64,000 nucleotides of DNA from Spirodela intermedia (taxonomy: Eukaryota > Streptophyta > Magnoliopsida > Alismatales > Araceae): assembly GCA_902729315.2 (NCBI GenBank), contig LR746269.1:2898501-2962500 (forward strand), read 5' to 3'. Below, piece after piece: positions 22,100-34,700 of this stretch. The notes under the pieces were generated by a model. That model worked only from the letters and a program-made list of their open reading frames with translations, was not told where the DNA came from and ran no database searches. A program made the translations under genes and the position numbers. The number at the start of each line of letters is the position of its first letter. Within the stretch, counting starts at the first letter, position 1.

Positions 22100-25000
22100 T
22101 TCCATCTTGAGCTCATGCCCAGATTCAAGGTTGATATTAAAATCACTAGTAGCACAGTAATTTTGTGGGAGAAACCTTTTTGCTCGATAATTTAAAAACT
22201 AGAACTCGTTCTTCCCACCGCCTGCTCTGATAAGGAGGAGAAGAAAGTGGCCTTTTGATTAAAATGATCATAACACCATAAACACAGATGATGAGTTTGT
22301 CGTTCAGCTGCAACATCATTTTGGCAAATCTGGTAGCAGCTAAAAGAAACCCAGGAATAAAAAGAGAAACCCACCCATATTGGGAATTGGAGGCAGAGAA
22401 GGTAGAAGAAACCAAGAAAGAAAAAAAAGAACCCAAGTTGGGAATAGAGCTGGAAGTTCATACAGCTGCTAGATTCAAGAGAAGTCAAACGGTTCCTTTC
22501 ACAAAGCATATTCCTCCTGAAACCTTTCCGTTTCCTTTCTCTTTCCCTGTTTCATGCTCAGGTTGGTTTGAACAAAACAGCTGAGGAGTCTGAGACATGA
22601 CCGAGGGCCTATGCACATCAACACAGATCCTATGAACAAAACAGCTGAGGAGTCAGTGATCATCTTGTTTACCAGGCCTTTCCGGATTGAGCTTAGCCTG
22701 TGTAAACCACGTGGTGTACAGAAATTGCTTGTGGTCGCCAGAATGGTTGCAGATCATCCGTAGTTTCTGCCTCTCCCTCATCCATCTCAGCAATATTTTC
22801 ATATGCCTCTTGCTCGTCAGGCCAGTCAAGCCAACCTCCTGGGATTTATCCAGAAAAAGTTTGCCACAGATGATTTCAACTTGCCAAATCGAATAAAAAA
22901 TTAAAATATGAAGAAAACAAATTTTATCAGGAACTGGAAGCTAATATCTTTTCTAATCAATTATAAATGGAAATTAAAAGGCTATTCGTTGAAGAAAAGG
23001 TCGTCAAGTTTTTCATGCAAGTCAGAATGCGTACGAATCCCTCCTCTCTGGGAAATATCCCTGGAGAAAACTGATCTGGAGTACATAGACTTGCAGAAAT
23101 AACTCTGAAAGAGGCGACTTAAAATAGATGTGGTCTGTAATAATCATCCCAATGTACTGTTGAAGTAATGATTTTACATTATTAATTATATGAACATGTG
23201 CACAGCATCTGAGGCACCAATGGTGATGATTAACTGTTTCCAAGTAGAGATTTTCTGGAGAATAGCATGATGGCATGATTGCACCTTGAATCCCGGTGTT
23301 TACTAAGAATAGAGAAACAAACCTGCGATTCAAGTCATTATAGGTTTTGATGTGGACGACCCAATATCTCGAAGGAAAGTTTTTACCCATTTTCGTCCCA
23401 GAAAAGTTTTGGCAACCAGAAAAACTTCAGGACAAGTTTAACCACGGAAAGATTACTCGATATGTTTCAGAAAATATAGAGGGCATCAAGTCGAAAGCGC
23501 TCTGATTCATTAAGTAAATTCATACGATAAGACAAAAAGTATGAAAATAATGAATGGGATATAATAGTTAAGAAAAGAGCTGTAATGGAATACTAGTCAT
23601 TTTTCCCTGATTGGCAGATTGCATGAAGGAGAGAACCTGGGAGCCAATAATATGGGGAGATTTGTGGAAGTACCGAGTAAACCATAAACAAATAGCATGC
23701 CATGAGAAAATGACCCAGAATGAAAAAAATAGAGGCGAAATATGCCTATAATGAAATGAGATATCAATATGAACGGAGTTCAAAGAGCCTTTCGCAGAGA
23801 GACTAAATAACGAAATATCAACCATAATCACTCCAAATTGTTGAGGTCTTATCTTCTCATGTAGTTTCTGTTGACAATAACATCCCCAGGAGGTTGGTGG
23901 AAAAAGTAAATTTTAACATTGATGCCTCTTCAATTTCTGTGAAGACAGTGTCTTAATCTTATAAATAATAAAGAAATAGGGTTTTTTATCTCCTGAACTC
24001 CTTTCGGAATGCTGACAGATTGGCTTCGTGGAGTATTTTTTTACCATAAAGTCTTGAATCCAGGCTTTAATATCTGAAATGGACGTAATAACAGCATAAA
24101 ACTGGGATGAGCAGGACCAGTTTATGCGGCAGAATCTGCCTGAAACTTTATAATTCCAGGAAGGTAGGGTGAGTTACTGTCTGGTCTGATTTGATCTTAC
24201 TTGGAATGACCACTTTTTATTCAGCAGTGCAGCTGCCAGAACTTCTGCTCTCCAGCTGTCAGAATCGAATCAGAAGAAGAGGAATGGCAAAGTTGACTCT
24301 TTATCGTACAAATGCACCCTTTTCAGTTACTCTGATTATATTTACATGCATGACTGTAATAATCATTCTTTTTTTATCATATAAAATCCAAAATTAGGTA
24401 GAATAGCCAGATCAGCAGCTCTGGTCGTATGAAATCCGGATACACTATAACTTCATTCTACGATAAGAAACAGCAAGCTTTGGTTGTCAGCCATGGGCAG
24501 GTCATCCATAGACTCCTCCTGAACTCCTCAACTTTATGCCTCAATTCCCAATGATCCTACCCTTTTCAGATAAAAATACTGCCAGTGGCGTATTTGAAAG
24601 TTTCAGGATTTCTTTGATAACCGTAGGATGCTGGCTGATCTACCATAGGGAAAATAATAGAGGGCGAAAATGACAAAACCAAGAAGAGTTGTGGGAAAAT
24701 TGCTAACAATAGCAAATTATGAAGGAAGAATATGATATTTAAAGGGGAAATAATGGGAAACTCTAGCATTCAATCCTAACGGTGAAACAGCTTATCATGA
24801 AAGCCAGCCATTAATGTGAGTCCCAAAAAGTTGGCAATTACTACACTTTTGCTCCAGAAGAGATCCTACTGGTAAGAGAATGAGATCGGATGTACTGTCC
24901 CCAAAAAGCTCCACACAATTTATGCCAAAAATATAATTAAACCATCTATCTGATGAGCTTAATGAGGAGGAGAGGAGAAATTTACGGAAAAGCAGTAATC

Positions 25001-25260
25001 AAGGGATCACTAATTGATGCCAAAAAAGCCATAGAGTTTTCTAGGTTGATGATCTCATTTCAGGGGAGGAAAGGAAATAAAACGAAGAATGGACATTAAA
25101 AGATCGTCAGAGGAAGAATCAGCATGTCTAACAGAACTAGAGGCCAAACTCTCTCATCTCCCCTTCCATACTGAATATGAAGGAGCCCTTGGACTAGATT
25201 AGTGACCAACATTTTATTGGAATTGCTAGTAACTTATCCTATTTTAGATGCGCTATAGGA
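22100..25260. other. Intergenic DNA, no gene recognised
   Basis: About 3.1 kb without a convincing coding region. Frames on both strands are short, with atypical composition. A purine-rich tract lies at 22380-22440. No repeats shared with the LTP array were noticed. Confidence 0.45.
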
Positions 25261-25493
25261 GAATTTAGGCCGTCTGGATTTTCCCAGACAGTTGATCGGA
25301 GTTTGATCCTCTGGAAATCATCACATCAATATTTTGGCAATCCTACTATCATACCTAAATGCCAATCCTACTACCGGCCACCCAACGAGAACAGATATAA
25401 AGCAGGGAAAATGTACCGGCAGGTTATTGACGGACGACAGCAGCGTGGAAGTCGGGAGGTTATAATGGGGGGGGGGGAGGAGGAGTGGGAGAC

Positions 25494-25664
25494 CTTGACG
25501 CGATCCCAGGTTTCGCCGATAGTGAGAGGCCCGTGCTCTCGGACGATGTCGAAGAGGGTGCGGGTGATGGTCTGCGTCTGCTCCGGTGGGGTCTTCAGCT
25601 CGATGGGCTTCATCTTCGGCTTCGGCTTCTTCGCCGCCCACCTCACCATCGTCGCAAAAACCAT
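25494..25664 (-). pseudogene. First exon of a plant mitochondrial-ribosome-like protein, probably captured
   Basis: The minus strand runs from ATG 25664 to a donor-like AAG/GTCTCC at 25494: 57 codons, ungapped and phase 0. It contains PKMKPIELKTPPEQTQTITR and FDIVREHGPLTIGETWDRVK. I recognise this as the start of a small conserved plant protein thought to be mitochondrial and ribosome-associated. The name is from memory and uncertain. The expected continuation was not found downstream on the minus strand (below 25490), where simple G-runs follow. It therefore looks like a captured or truncated gene fragment rather than a working gene. Confidence 0.55.
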
Positions 25665-25724
25665 CGTTCTCCTCCTAGGTCAACTCATTTGAGGTTTACC
25701 TCGTATCGGTCCGCTAGGAGAGGC

Positions 25725-25920
25725 CGTGAAGGTCAGTTATCCAGCACCACCATCACATCCACCGCCGCCGTCCACCGTTCGCCGACAATCCACCTCCGCC
25801 GCTTCCGCCGTCGCAATCGACCCCTGCCATCGTCCGTCGCCCGCCAATCATCCGCCGCTGCCACCTTCCGTCACCGCCGCAGCCGCAGCCGCAGCCGCAG
25901 CCGCTCGCCACCACCGTCCG
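25725..25920 (+). repeat. Dispersed GC-rich repeat, copy B
   Basis: 'aaggtcagttatccagcacc', then CCACC/CCGCCG text, then 'ccatcgtccgtcgcc'. Collinear with 9585-9775. It is followed by a short (CCGCAG)n-like run at 25880-25900 and three to four copies of 'ccaccgtccgccaccgtccg' at 25910-25950. It begins within about 60 bp of the captured exon on the other strand. Confidence 0.55.
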
Positions 25921-26019
25921 CCACCGTCCGCCACCGTCCGCCACCGTCGCCTCCGCCCGATCCGGCCTTTCCTGATGAGTTCCCGTTACCGTCAAACGGT
26001 TAGGGTTAAATCCCCACCG

Positions 26020-29000
26020 ATTCGTAAACCCGGATCCGTCCGGCCCCAACGGCCCATTTCAGCCCGGCCCAAACCAGTTTGGCCGCCTGGTCCAAGCCAG
26101 ACAGCCTCGCCCGTCCAAACCATTTCGGACCGTTTGATCCGCTCCAGCCCGCCTTGCCTGGTCCGAGCCAGTCCGGCAGTCACTTTAGTCAGCGAAGTCA
26201 ACGGGAAACAATTAAGTCAACGGTGAACGGTCGGGTCAACTATTCACAATTGGGGTCCAGCTTCAACGTGGGCTCTTCTTCCATTGATCAGTTGCCCATT
26301 CCAGTAACAAGGTTCTAAATCCTCTTTCTTTCCATATTTGAGTATTTTATTTATTTAATATATTATCTTATAATATTATTGTTACCTTGTGTGACTCCAC
26401 CCTTAGATAGATCTATTTATTTTCATAACTAATGTTGAGAATATAATTACAGCCGACTTGATTTAGATCTTGTTAGTTTATAGATAGTGGAGCAGCCTAA
26501 TCCTCAGTGTTTTCTTAATTGCATTGATGTGATTCATTCCAAAGCTTGCAGAAAAATACTTGATCTTACCTTAGTCAACCTTCTTAGAGTCAACTCCAAC
26601 GTGAGAGTCAACTAAGCAACTTTGTCTAGGGTGAGTATAGTCTTTTCTCAACCCATCTCACATCAAGTTGGCTCTTTGCCGCCTTGGGTTCATTAGAAAC
26701 TTTCTTTCAATTTAGAAGGAAACCTTCTGCATCTGATCCATCAGACTTATACGACGAATTCTTCTAACTTACGTGAGGGCTTGGGAGACATCTTTTAATG
26801 AACAAAATGGACCTCGAACTATGTAAGATGAGTGGCCTCTCAACTTTAACTAGTCTAATGACAGATACCTATGGTACTCTTTGTTTGAAAATAGGGCTAC
26901 CACAAACACTTTTTGAGCTTATTGGCTCATGATCTCTAGTCAACGTTTTGTTAGTTCTCCCCCTCCCTTAGGATGCATTCGTCACTCTGCACTAATGAGA
27001 TAATTAAACTAGGAGGAATTTTTTTTCTCTAGTTATTCTGCTGAAATGTTGACACGTGGCATATCATAGTCAACCCAATATCGAAGGCTGTATGTAGTTG
27101 CCCTGGTGATAATTTATATATTGAATCTTGTAGTTGTACTTGTATTATTGGGGTGCTTTCTAAGGGTGCCTGCCATGGATTTCACTCTGGTTCCACAGTC
27201 ATTTTCAATTCAATATGATCAGCCAGCAGTGTCTTGGGTAAAATCAGATTGAACATGAGTCAATTACGAATCCTGAAACTATTGATTGGATTTAGTTAGT
27301 CTACCTTCGAATCAAATTTGAAGACCCAAACCGAAATAGACTTGCATGAATATAGGACATGGTCCTGTATTGTATACGTGGGAATTACTTTCTTATCACT
27401 CTTTGAACATCTTGTGTTTCATAGACATGACTCACAAACATTGCTGCCTAAACATAATTATTCATAGAAATTAAAATTTTATGAATTTTAAAAATGTAGG
27501 TGTAAATACAAAGAAAATTGATACACTCACACATACGATATTATGAATTTTATTTAATGACATAACTTGAAAGTAATGTAGTGAAATAAATTATTTCAGT
27601 ACAATAGTAATTACTATCACTTCCTCTCGTAAAGAAGATGATGGACAGGGAGCTTTTCATCTGTTTATTAGGCGAAGAGAAGATAGATTCCTAATTCAAG
27701 AACATATTCTTCAAGAAACAGGTAAATATATGCACTCGTATTAATTCACCAATTCAATATATATTTTAAGATGCTGGAGTGAGACGCCTTTCAGACCTGT
27801 TTCCGGTTCTGTGGAAAAAAAGGATTCCATTCGCAGGTTTCGATCCGCGTCTTGTCGCAAAGAAGACTGATGTAGCATCCTGAGATCATTTGTGGCACGC
27901 TCGTAAGCGCGGGAGTTACACAGGAGAAAGGGATAAATAAATTACCCACGATAGCAAAACACCATATACCTGAGAGATGGAAACTGGAAAGATGAAGCAA
28001 AGCTGGGCTTTTGAAGTAACTGTGGAGAGCCTTACGGCATCTGTATCCTTAACTGTGGAGGGCCTGCGGGAACGCGACCGACAGGGGAGACGGTCCTCGC
28101 ACACGGATGAGGTTACCAGCACCAAGGCGACGCCGGCACAGGCCTCGAATGCGGTTGGGGGAGGGATGGGAATGGGTGATGGCGGCGGCGGTGGTGGGGC
28201 AGTTGCTGACGGCTGAGATGGTGAGGACCGCCACTGATATGCAAATCTTACATGGCCACGGCGGGAACATGCTTTGGAAGGAAGAGCACAGCCTGAAGAT
28301 GAGCAAGAACTTCCTGAGAGACTCCCTCCTTTCCAGTCTTGTTCTGTTCTCGTGTTGTACGTAGCCAGAAGATATTACGGAAAAATGAGACCAGGATCGT
28401 GATTCTGCAGAATACGACTGAGGGCTCTCCGAAGTATCCTTGGGGCTCGTTTTAGAGAACATCCTTTACCAACCTTTCTAATGAGTTCTGAAATTATGCT
28501 AAAAAACCTAACTCGTTTTAGATATCTCAATTATCATTTGGTCATTTAACATAAACTATCGATACTCAAAAATATTAAATGACCATTACAAAGTTTTCAT
28601 CTTAGCTTAAAATAATTAGGTCCAGTTAGTTACCTCTTGGATGGAATGAGAAAGGAACAGATGGGTAAAATATAAGTAGGAGGTCCATGCATCTCTTATA
28701 ACGTAAGAGAGATGGACAGATGGGGAGTGAGACAGGAACATCGCATAAAGAGAGAAGGAGGAGCCAGAAAGAAAAGCTTTTTGTTGGTCATGAGTGGATA
28801 GAGAGGAATGAACAAAAGGGAAGTGACAGGGCCGGGAAGAATAGAAATCAAGAAATCAAGAAATCAGCACACTTATATTTTCTGCATTTTTCACTATAGA
28901 TCTACTTGAGACTCCTTTCTTCACATTCCCAAAATTTTTATTGACTATATAACTCGACATATTTTCATTCCCTTGGAAGAGTTTCCTTTTTCTAGATTTT

Positions 29001-30600
29001 CTTTAAATTCAGAGAGCATTACATCATCATTAATTGATATTTTCTGAAATTAAGTTGCTAATAATGCCTCGTCATCCTTAATAGAACTTTTTTACTTTTT
29101 ATCCTCAACTGTTACATTTATTATTTCTTTAATCACAAAAGTTCTTTTTCTGTACACTCTAAGAGCTCTTGAAGTTTAGAAAAAAGTAAAAGTGGATTAA
29201 TAGGAAAATTGTCAATAATGATACAAAATGTCGTTGAACTAAATAGTTTGGGCCAACCCGTTTGGATTTTGACCCTAACTCATTTTGAAACTTCCAATCT
29301 TTTTGGTCCATGCTTTTAACATTTTGACGTTAACTTTTCATATTTTCCAGAGTGTTGCACTATTTCAAAGAGAAGGAGAGAGGGAAGGATGGGTGGATTG
29401 AAAAATATTGTAGGGGGAGAGAAGCTGGTTGGGTAAATTCAGATTTTAGGGTATAGGGTAAGTTACTCCTTTCAAAGTCAATTAAAGACTGACTAAGAAA
29501 AACCATTTCTTAAATTCATACATATTTTCTCCAATTTTGGATGGTTCTTTAAAAATGATACCTAATAGAAACAAATAACTCATTGAATTCATTTACATAC
29601 ATTCGAGGTCTCACTGATGGTTTTGTTTTTATTTCTACTTTGTCCATAGTATGGAAAGTTATGAATAGATGATTACAACATGATCCCCTGCGTCGTAACA
29701 AATGGGTCTGAAAAATTAAGCAATCAAATAAAATATAAGAAGCTAGAAATTGGATTTTAGATATTAAATATGTATGTATGCAAATAACCACATCACATCA
29801 TAAATACATTAGACGTCACAACATCCCGGAACTTATTCTGAATTATTATATTCCCTTAAGAGAGTAAATCTTTTCAAAGGAGTCAAAGAAGAGTGATTCT
29901 TCCGAATCTCCTTCCAGATACTTGGGAGATGAAGTTCCTCTCTTCTTGAAGGAAATAGGAACACTTATTCCACAATATGAAAACGAATTGCCACTTTCTT
30001 CTGTCTTATAAACCGAAAATACAACAATGAACAGCAGTCTCTCTTCTCCACAGTGCTGCTGGAGTTCCCAGATTTCGCAAATGTTTTTCTTTCCGTTTTC
30101 CCGTTGCTCCACTTTTCTTCTATAGGGCCGCTATTTCTGTTCCACTGACTTTGGGAAGCTAATGAATCCACCACTGGTGGGTTCATCACCTCACTTTTTA
30201 GCTCCTTCTTAGCTTCTTTTGAAAATGAATAGGATGCTCAAAGAAATGAACAGGACGGTCGAAGAAAATGCCAGAAAATGAATAGAATGAGAGCCATCGT
30301 GAGCGGCTGTAGCTGACTGTTACTTTAGTTTGAGTCACCATCAAATCTGCTTAACCACTCTAAAAATTAGAAAAAAGTTAAACTGTTTGGCCACTGAAGG
30401 GCAACTCTGATGAACCAGCGGGAAAATTGGGAGATCTGAAATCAATAGGTCGTAACTTCTTCAGTATTTTTTAATTTGCAAACGCCTTTATTACCTCCCA
30501 AACAAGGATGCTAACTACTCAGATATTTTTAAAACCCATAAATAATTAAATCATCAGCCAGTCCTCTCTCCAACCTGAGAGCTAGCTATCTAGAAACGGA
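26020..30600. other. Intergenic DNA, no gene recognised
   Basis: At 26030-26240 there is Pro/Ser-rich text with many 'ggtcc..' and 'gtcaac' repeats. This is followed by AT-rich DNA to 27700, a GC-richer island at 27970-28460 with overlapping frames on both strands but no family match, and AT-rich DNA again. Frames at 29846-30189 on minus are open but unlike anything I know. I cannot support a gene. Confidence 0.4.
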
Positions 30601-30779
30601 ATCTCAAAGCAAACCCCAGCTCGAAGGATGCATGACGTTGCACGGGTAAGAATATACGAGCCAGCGAGTCTCGCAATCAACAACTGAGGTCAGAAGTGAG
30701 AGACATGAAGGTGGTTCGTATCTTGCATTTGATCGGAAGGTTGCTACCTTCACAGCTCCATTTTGAGATGGATTGATGG

Positions 30780-30872
30780 GTCGGTAGAGAGATAGATAGA
30801 TGGATGGATGGATAGATAGATAGATGGACACATACATACATACATACATAGAGAGAGAGAGAAAGAGAAAGA
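30780..30872. repeat. Microsatellite (GATA/GGAT, ACAT, GA)
   Basis: Compound simple repeat: 'gatagatagatggatggatgg' type units, then (CATA)n at about 30832-30850, then (GA)n to about 30872. Confidence 0.85.
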
Positions 30873-31145
30873 CAGGTGTTGTGAAGTCAGTATGTCGTAA
30901 AGTAAGTCAGAAGTGGGGCAAGGACGACACATTACTAATTCCGTGGAAAAAACGGCAACGCGTAGCCGTAGCATGTGGCCGGAGGAAGATGGCATCCGTC
31001 TACAGCCGGCTGGAAAGTCCTTTAGGCGGAATCGTCAACGCAAGCGCTGACATCGTGGGAAACCCATGATGTCTGGATAATTACGTCCTGTAACGGCTAC
31101 ACTTACTGACAGGTTCCTGCACGGGGCAAGGGATCGGAGAGGATA

Positions 31146-31202
31146 ATGGACGCGTTTATGACGGTTTGGATTGTCATTGCCGTTGTCGTTGTCGTCCTGT
31201 GA
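31146..31202 (+). pseudogene. Short hydrophobic ORF, possible truncated relative of the 33533 gene
   Basis: ATG at 31146 gives MDAFMTVWIVIAVVVVVVL then TGA, followed in frame by a Gly-rich stretch. The Ile/Val run and its position resemble the membrane segment of the ORF at 33533. An early stop removes any tail. The relation is weak and rests on composition and layout. Confidence 0.25.
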
Positions 31203-32041
31203 GGTTGTGGCGGTGGCGGGGGCGGTGGCGGGAGGGGGTGGGTGTTGTTGACGGTTTAAGTGGGTCAAAGCCATCACAATGATGGCCATAGTCGCGTCTG
31301 TTAATTTTCATGACAGCTATACTCCGTATGTATTCGTTATGGTGGGGAAATTACGATCGAGCATTTAATTGAGATCCTTTTTGTGAACATCACGACAGAC
31401 TTTGCTCCAACTTCATTCAAGATAAAACGTGTAGCCATAGAAGATGGGACTTTCGGTGAATAAAGATAGTAACATATCATCCGGAATATGAAGAACGCGC
31501 GAAGATGCGACTTATATGGCAAACCACAAAATGCGGTTTACCCTGAAAACCAAATTTTATGTCTCGCATGAGTTCGTCTCCTCAGATGAAGGAATGTAGA
31601 GAATTTTACTTATAGTTCTTAAATGGTTCCTTGAAGGAAAACTCTTACGACGAAATAAATTGAATTTTCTCCAACTTCTAGGTGATTCACAGCGGAATGT
31701 AGAGAATTTTTTGGAGCGAAGATGTGTCGTGAGGCTAGTGGTAATTTCAGGCACTAAGTGACCGACTGTCGTGGAAGTATGGAGCTATTGCCTCTATATA
31801 TCTGTTCAAGCATAGAAAAAAGAAATCTCTCTCCACGAGGTGGCTAAAGAAATTAAGCAAAATAATGTATGTGACAGTTATTTTACGTTGTTACACCGTC
31901 AAATCTCACTGCCCACTCTTAAAATTAGAAGCATTTTAAACATTTTGGCCACTAAAACAAAACCACAAGCAATTGGGAAAATTAGAGATCTTGACTTAGA
32001 TTCCCTATACAGTAGGATGTTCCAAAAGAAAAGCCTAAAAT

Positions 32042-32044
<3 letters not shown>

Positions 32045-32091
<47 letters not shown>
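32045..32091. repeat. (GA)n microsatellite
   Basis: About 23 uninterrupted GA units. Confidence 0.95.
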
Positions 32092-32093
<2 letters not shown>

Positions 32094-33460
32094 TGGCTGT
32101 CGAATTATCGTTAGGAATACTAGACAATGTTTTCAAATATTGTTAACAACGTTGGTTCTGCTGAGAAAAGTTAACGAAGGATTGACCGAAGTGACTTCTA
32201 TTTGTCAACTCGACTATACGTCAGACTACGTGAAACTTCAAGATATGAAGGTACGAACGAATTCCATCGAAGAAGCAAAAACGAGTAGCGTATGACGAGA
32301 AGAAGACGATGGACTAAGATGCTGGAAGGAAAGTTCTTGAGGTAGAATGGTCAATGCAAGTCGCTGACATTATAGGATACCTATTATAGGATCGTTCTTA
32401 TTGCCGTGTTGACTACGTAATACAGCTGGTGTGTGGCAGCGGGAGCCGCGGTGGTGCCATCGTGGATAACGCTGTCATTGCTGTGGTGGATGAGTAGAGG
32501 GCCCGAAGCACGACAAAAATAATTTCGAATTATTATTAAAATTATGAAAAATATAACACTCTGTTAATTGCAGTTCAAGGTCTAGGCAGGTGTCAATCTT
32601 CTATTTATCAAAGGCAGACCCCTTGCACTCCGTACATATTTTCTACGATTGTTGAATAATGAAATATGATCCATTCCATTGACAAAATGGGTTTATCGGC
32701 TCGATTTGATTCAAGATAAAATTTGAGTTATGGAAAATGTTGCCTACTTGTTATAAAATCCTCTAGTTCATCAAAACGTGACTTGCGCAGTTGACCACTT
32801 CTGATGTGGGGCCTACTCGACCCCACCTAATGAGAGGGTTGGCTTGATTTGACCTCTTCAGATCAGGGGTGGCATACCATAAAAGGCTGTCCTGATTATC
32901 CTCACCAGATGTTATCCTCATCATGCTACTATTATTACTCTTCTGGGTGATGGTAGCGTTATCCTCGTCATGATACTACTATTTCTCTCCTAGCATATGT
33001 AGTAGCTAGCTCAAGTCTAGCAACTCTAGCAGTGATGGTAGCGAGTGGAACTGTTGCAACTCTGGATAAAGCAGCTCAGTCAGTTCGGCTTGAAGACACC
33101 CTAATTCGGGTGGTTTATAAGAATCTAAAACCCAGTAAATCATTTTCATTCAATATTTCAGGTGTAACTTTGCCGGAGAAAAAGGAAGATTGATAATCGT
33201 TCACGTCGCCTCACAGGGGGGAGCATTTTAGGCATATCAAGCGGAGACTGTCGATGCGTCCACGTACCCGTTTTCATTTATTGGCGACAGTTATGACGAT
33301 ATCGATTCATTTATTGATTAATCAATTCTCGCTACATCGCAAAAGAAAAGAAAAAATCTAATGAGGAGGCAACGACATGTTGTGTGCCGGCAAAGGGATA
33401 AGGTGCGCAGATGGTATACTTAATGCGCTTTCGGGAGACCGTTGACCTTTCTTTAGTGGC

Positions 33461-33474
33461 GCATAATATATATC
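33461..33474 (+). promoter_or_regulatory. TATA box of the small membrane-peptide ORF
   Basis: 'gcataatatatatcg' lies 60-70 bp before the ATG at 33533. That leaves room for a transcription start near 33500 and a leader of about 30 nt. Confidence 0.4.
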
Positions 33475-33532
33475 GTATACTTGGGAGAACCCACTACAAG
33501 ATCCACGGCTTCAGGGTCCGGTGACCAGGGAG

Positions 33533-33811
33533 ATGAACCTGATTGTTGCTGTTTCTATCGTCGTCATCGTCATCGTCATGTTGATCCTCATCTATTTCTG
33601 TGCTGGGCGCAAATGCGACGACGACGGCGGAGATTGTGCGGACTGCGAGGATTGTGCGAGCGGTGGGAGCGATGGGAGTGATGGTGGTGGCAGTGACAGG
33701 GAAATTCCGAGAGATACCGTGCAGATTGATGTTCCTGATGAACGGCACACGCGCAGCAGCAATGTCGAGGACGTCAGAAATTGTGAGGACGATGATGACG
33801 GCGACGACTAA
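33533..33811 (+). CDS. Small Cys/Asp-rich single-pass membrane protein, unknown family
   Basis: 92 residues if translation starts at ATG 33533. Residues 3-22 are an uninterrupted Ile/Val/Leu membrane helix or uncleaved signal anchor (MNLIVAVSIVVIVIVM). It is followed by a Cys cluster (C23, C28, C35, C38, C41) in an Asp/Gly-rich context and a strongly acidic C-terminus (EDDDDGDD). The helix is followed by GRK, which by the positive-inside tendency would place the tail in the cytosol. I know no named family with this arrangement. A TATA box lies in a plausible place upstream. A duplicated block and a truncated look-alike lie at 30.3-32.4 kb. It could also be a random frame in GAC/GGT-rich DNA. 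Confidence 0.4.
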   Translation: MNLIVAVSIVVIVIVMLILIYFCAGRKCDDDGGDCADCEDCASGGSDGSDGGGSDREIPRDTVQIDVPDERHTRSSNVEDVRNCEDDDDGDD

Positions 33812-34700
33812 GGCGGTGGTGGTCGTCGCGGTGGCGGTGGATGCTGTGGTTGACGCGGTGGTGCTAATAACAATGCATCACATCACGAGACATCAAAAGG
33901 TAGCTTATTGTAAAATGCAAACAATGTATTCAAGATTCTCAGTTCAGGACACGAGGAAGTTTTTATTGTCCCTAGTTAACAGTACTGTCTGGACCATTCT
34001 TTCTCTGTTTTCCTTGCGTAATGCTCATAATGGATCTGCATGCTGAACGATATTATTGTCACTTGATAACTAGCTAACTAATAAACATGTGAAATTCCGA
34101 TTTTGGGTATTAAATAGGGATGTTAGCAACATTTATAGCGAAGATGATGTCCTTCTGATGACAAATGATAGATAGATCCACTTGATTTTCAAGGTTGGGA
34201 ACATTTCTAAACTGTGGTTAAACTTAATAAATTCTGTTCACTCTTTCCACGATCATCTCAGCCTCTTTGATAACAACTATTTCCACTAGATTTTACTTGT
34301 GTTGTGCATCATATGGGAAGTTGCGAAAAGATATGTAATAAATGAACCTCTGGTGGATTAATCATCCCAATTCTCAGCTCCTTCATCAGATCATTTCGGA
34401 GGTATATAAGGTAGTTAATGAAAGCGTTATGTCCAACAGAGTTTTCATGGCCCCTAACCAGATTTCCCCGTTTCTAAACCTGCGTGTTAAAGTCGAAGTC
34501 AAAGATTCCGCCCCATGAATCTTGAGATATTTGACCAAATTATACCTGAGGGCAAACGCCGAGACGGAGAAGCCAAGGACGCTGGATATGAGAAGGGAGA
34601 GAGAGTTCGGGGGAGGCAGCAGACTAGGAGAGTCTACAGTGACAGAGACTTGAAATTTATCATGACGCCCACCATCGCTCCTGCCAATTGTCACTACCGG
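33812..34700. other. Intergenic DNA before array unit 3
   Basis: GGT/GCG-rich text to about 33870, then AT-rich DNA. A 102-codon minus frame at 34386-34694 is open (includes VLGFSVSAFALRYNLVKYLK) but not recognised. No gene is supported. Confidence 0.35.

Larger units (their letters stand above)
30300..32410 (+). repeat. Local duplication around a small-peptide locus
   Basis: Two pairs of similar blocks lie in the same order. First pair: 30310-30445 and 31865-31995 (both pass 'accatcaaatct'/'accgtcaaatctcac', 'ttaaac..tttggccact', 'ggaaaatt.g.gatct'). Second pair: 30980-31080 and 32300-32400 ('tagaatggtcaatgcaag' versus 'cggaatcgtcaacgcaag', then 'gctgacat'). This implies a 1.3-1.6 kb duplicated unit. 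Confidence 0.55.

Noticed and set aside
28049-28462. 137-codon minus frame and overlapping plus frames
   Set aside because: No recognised domain. Several frames are open on both strands because the patch is GC-rich. Composition gives no preference.
29846-30189. Two overlapping minus frames of 74-88 codons
   Set aside because: Open but with no start context, splice partners or family match that I can support.
34386-34694. 102-codon minus frame with a hydrophobic stretch
   Set aside because: Not shared with other units and no family recognised. Insufficient to call.
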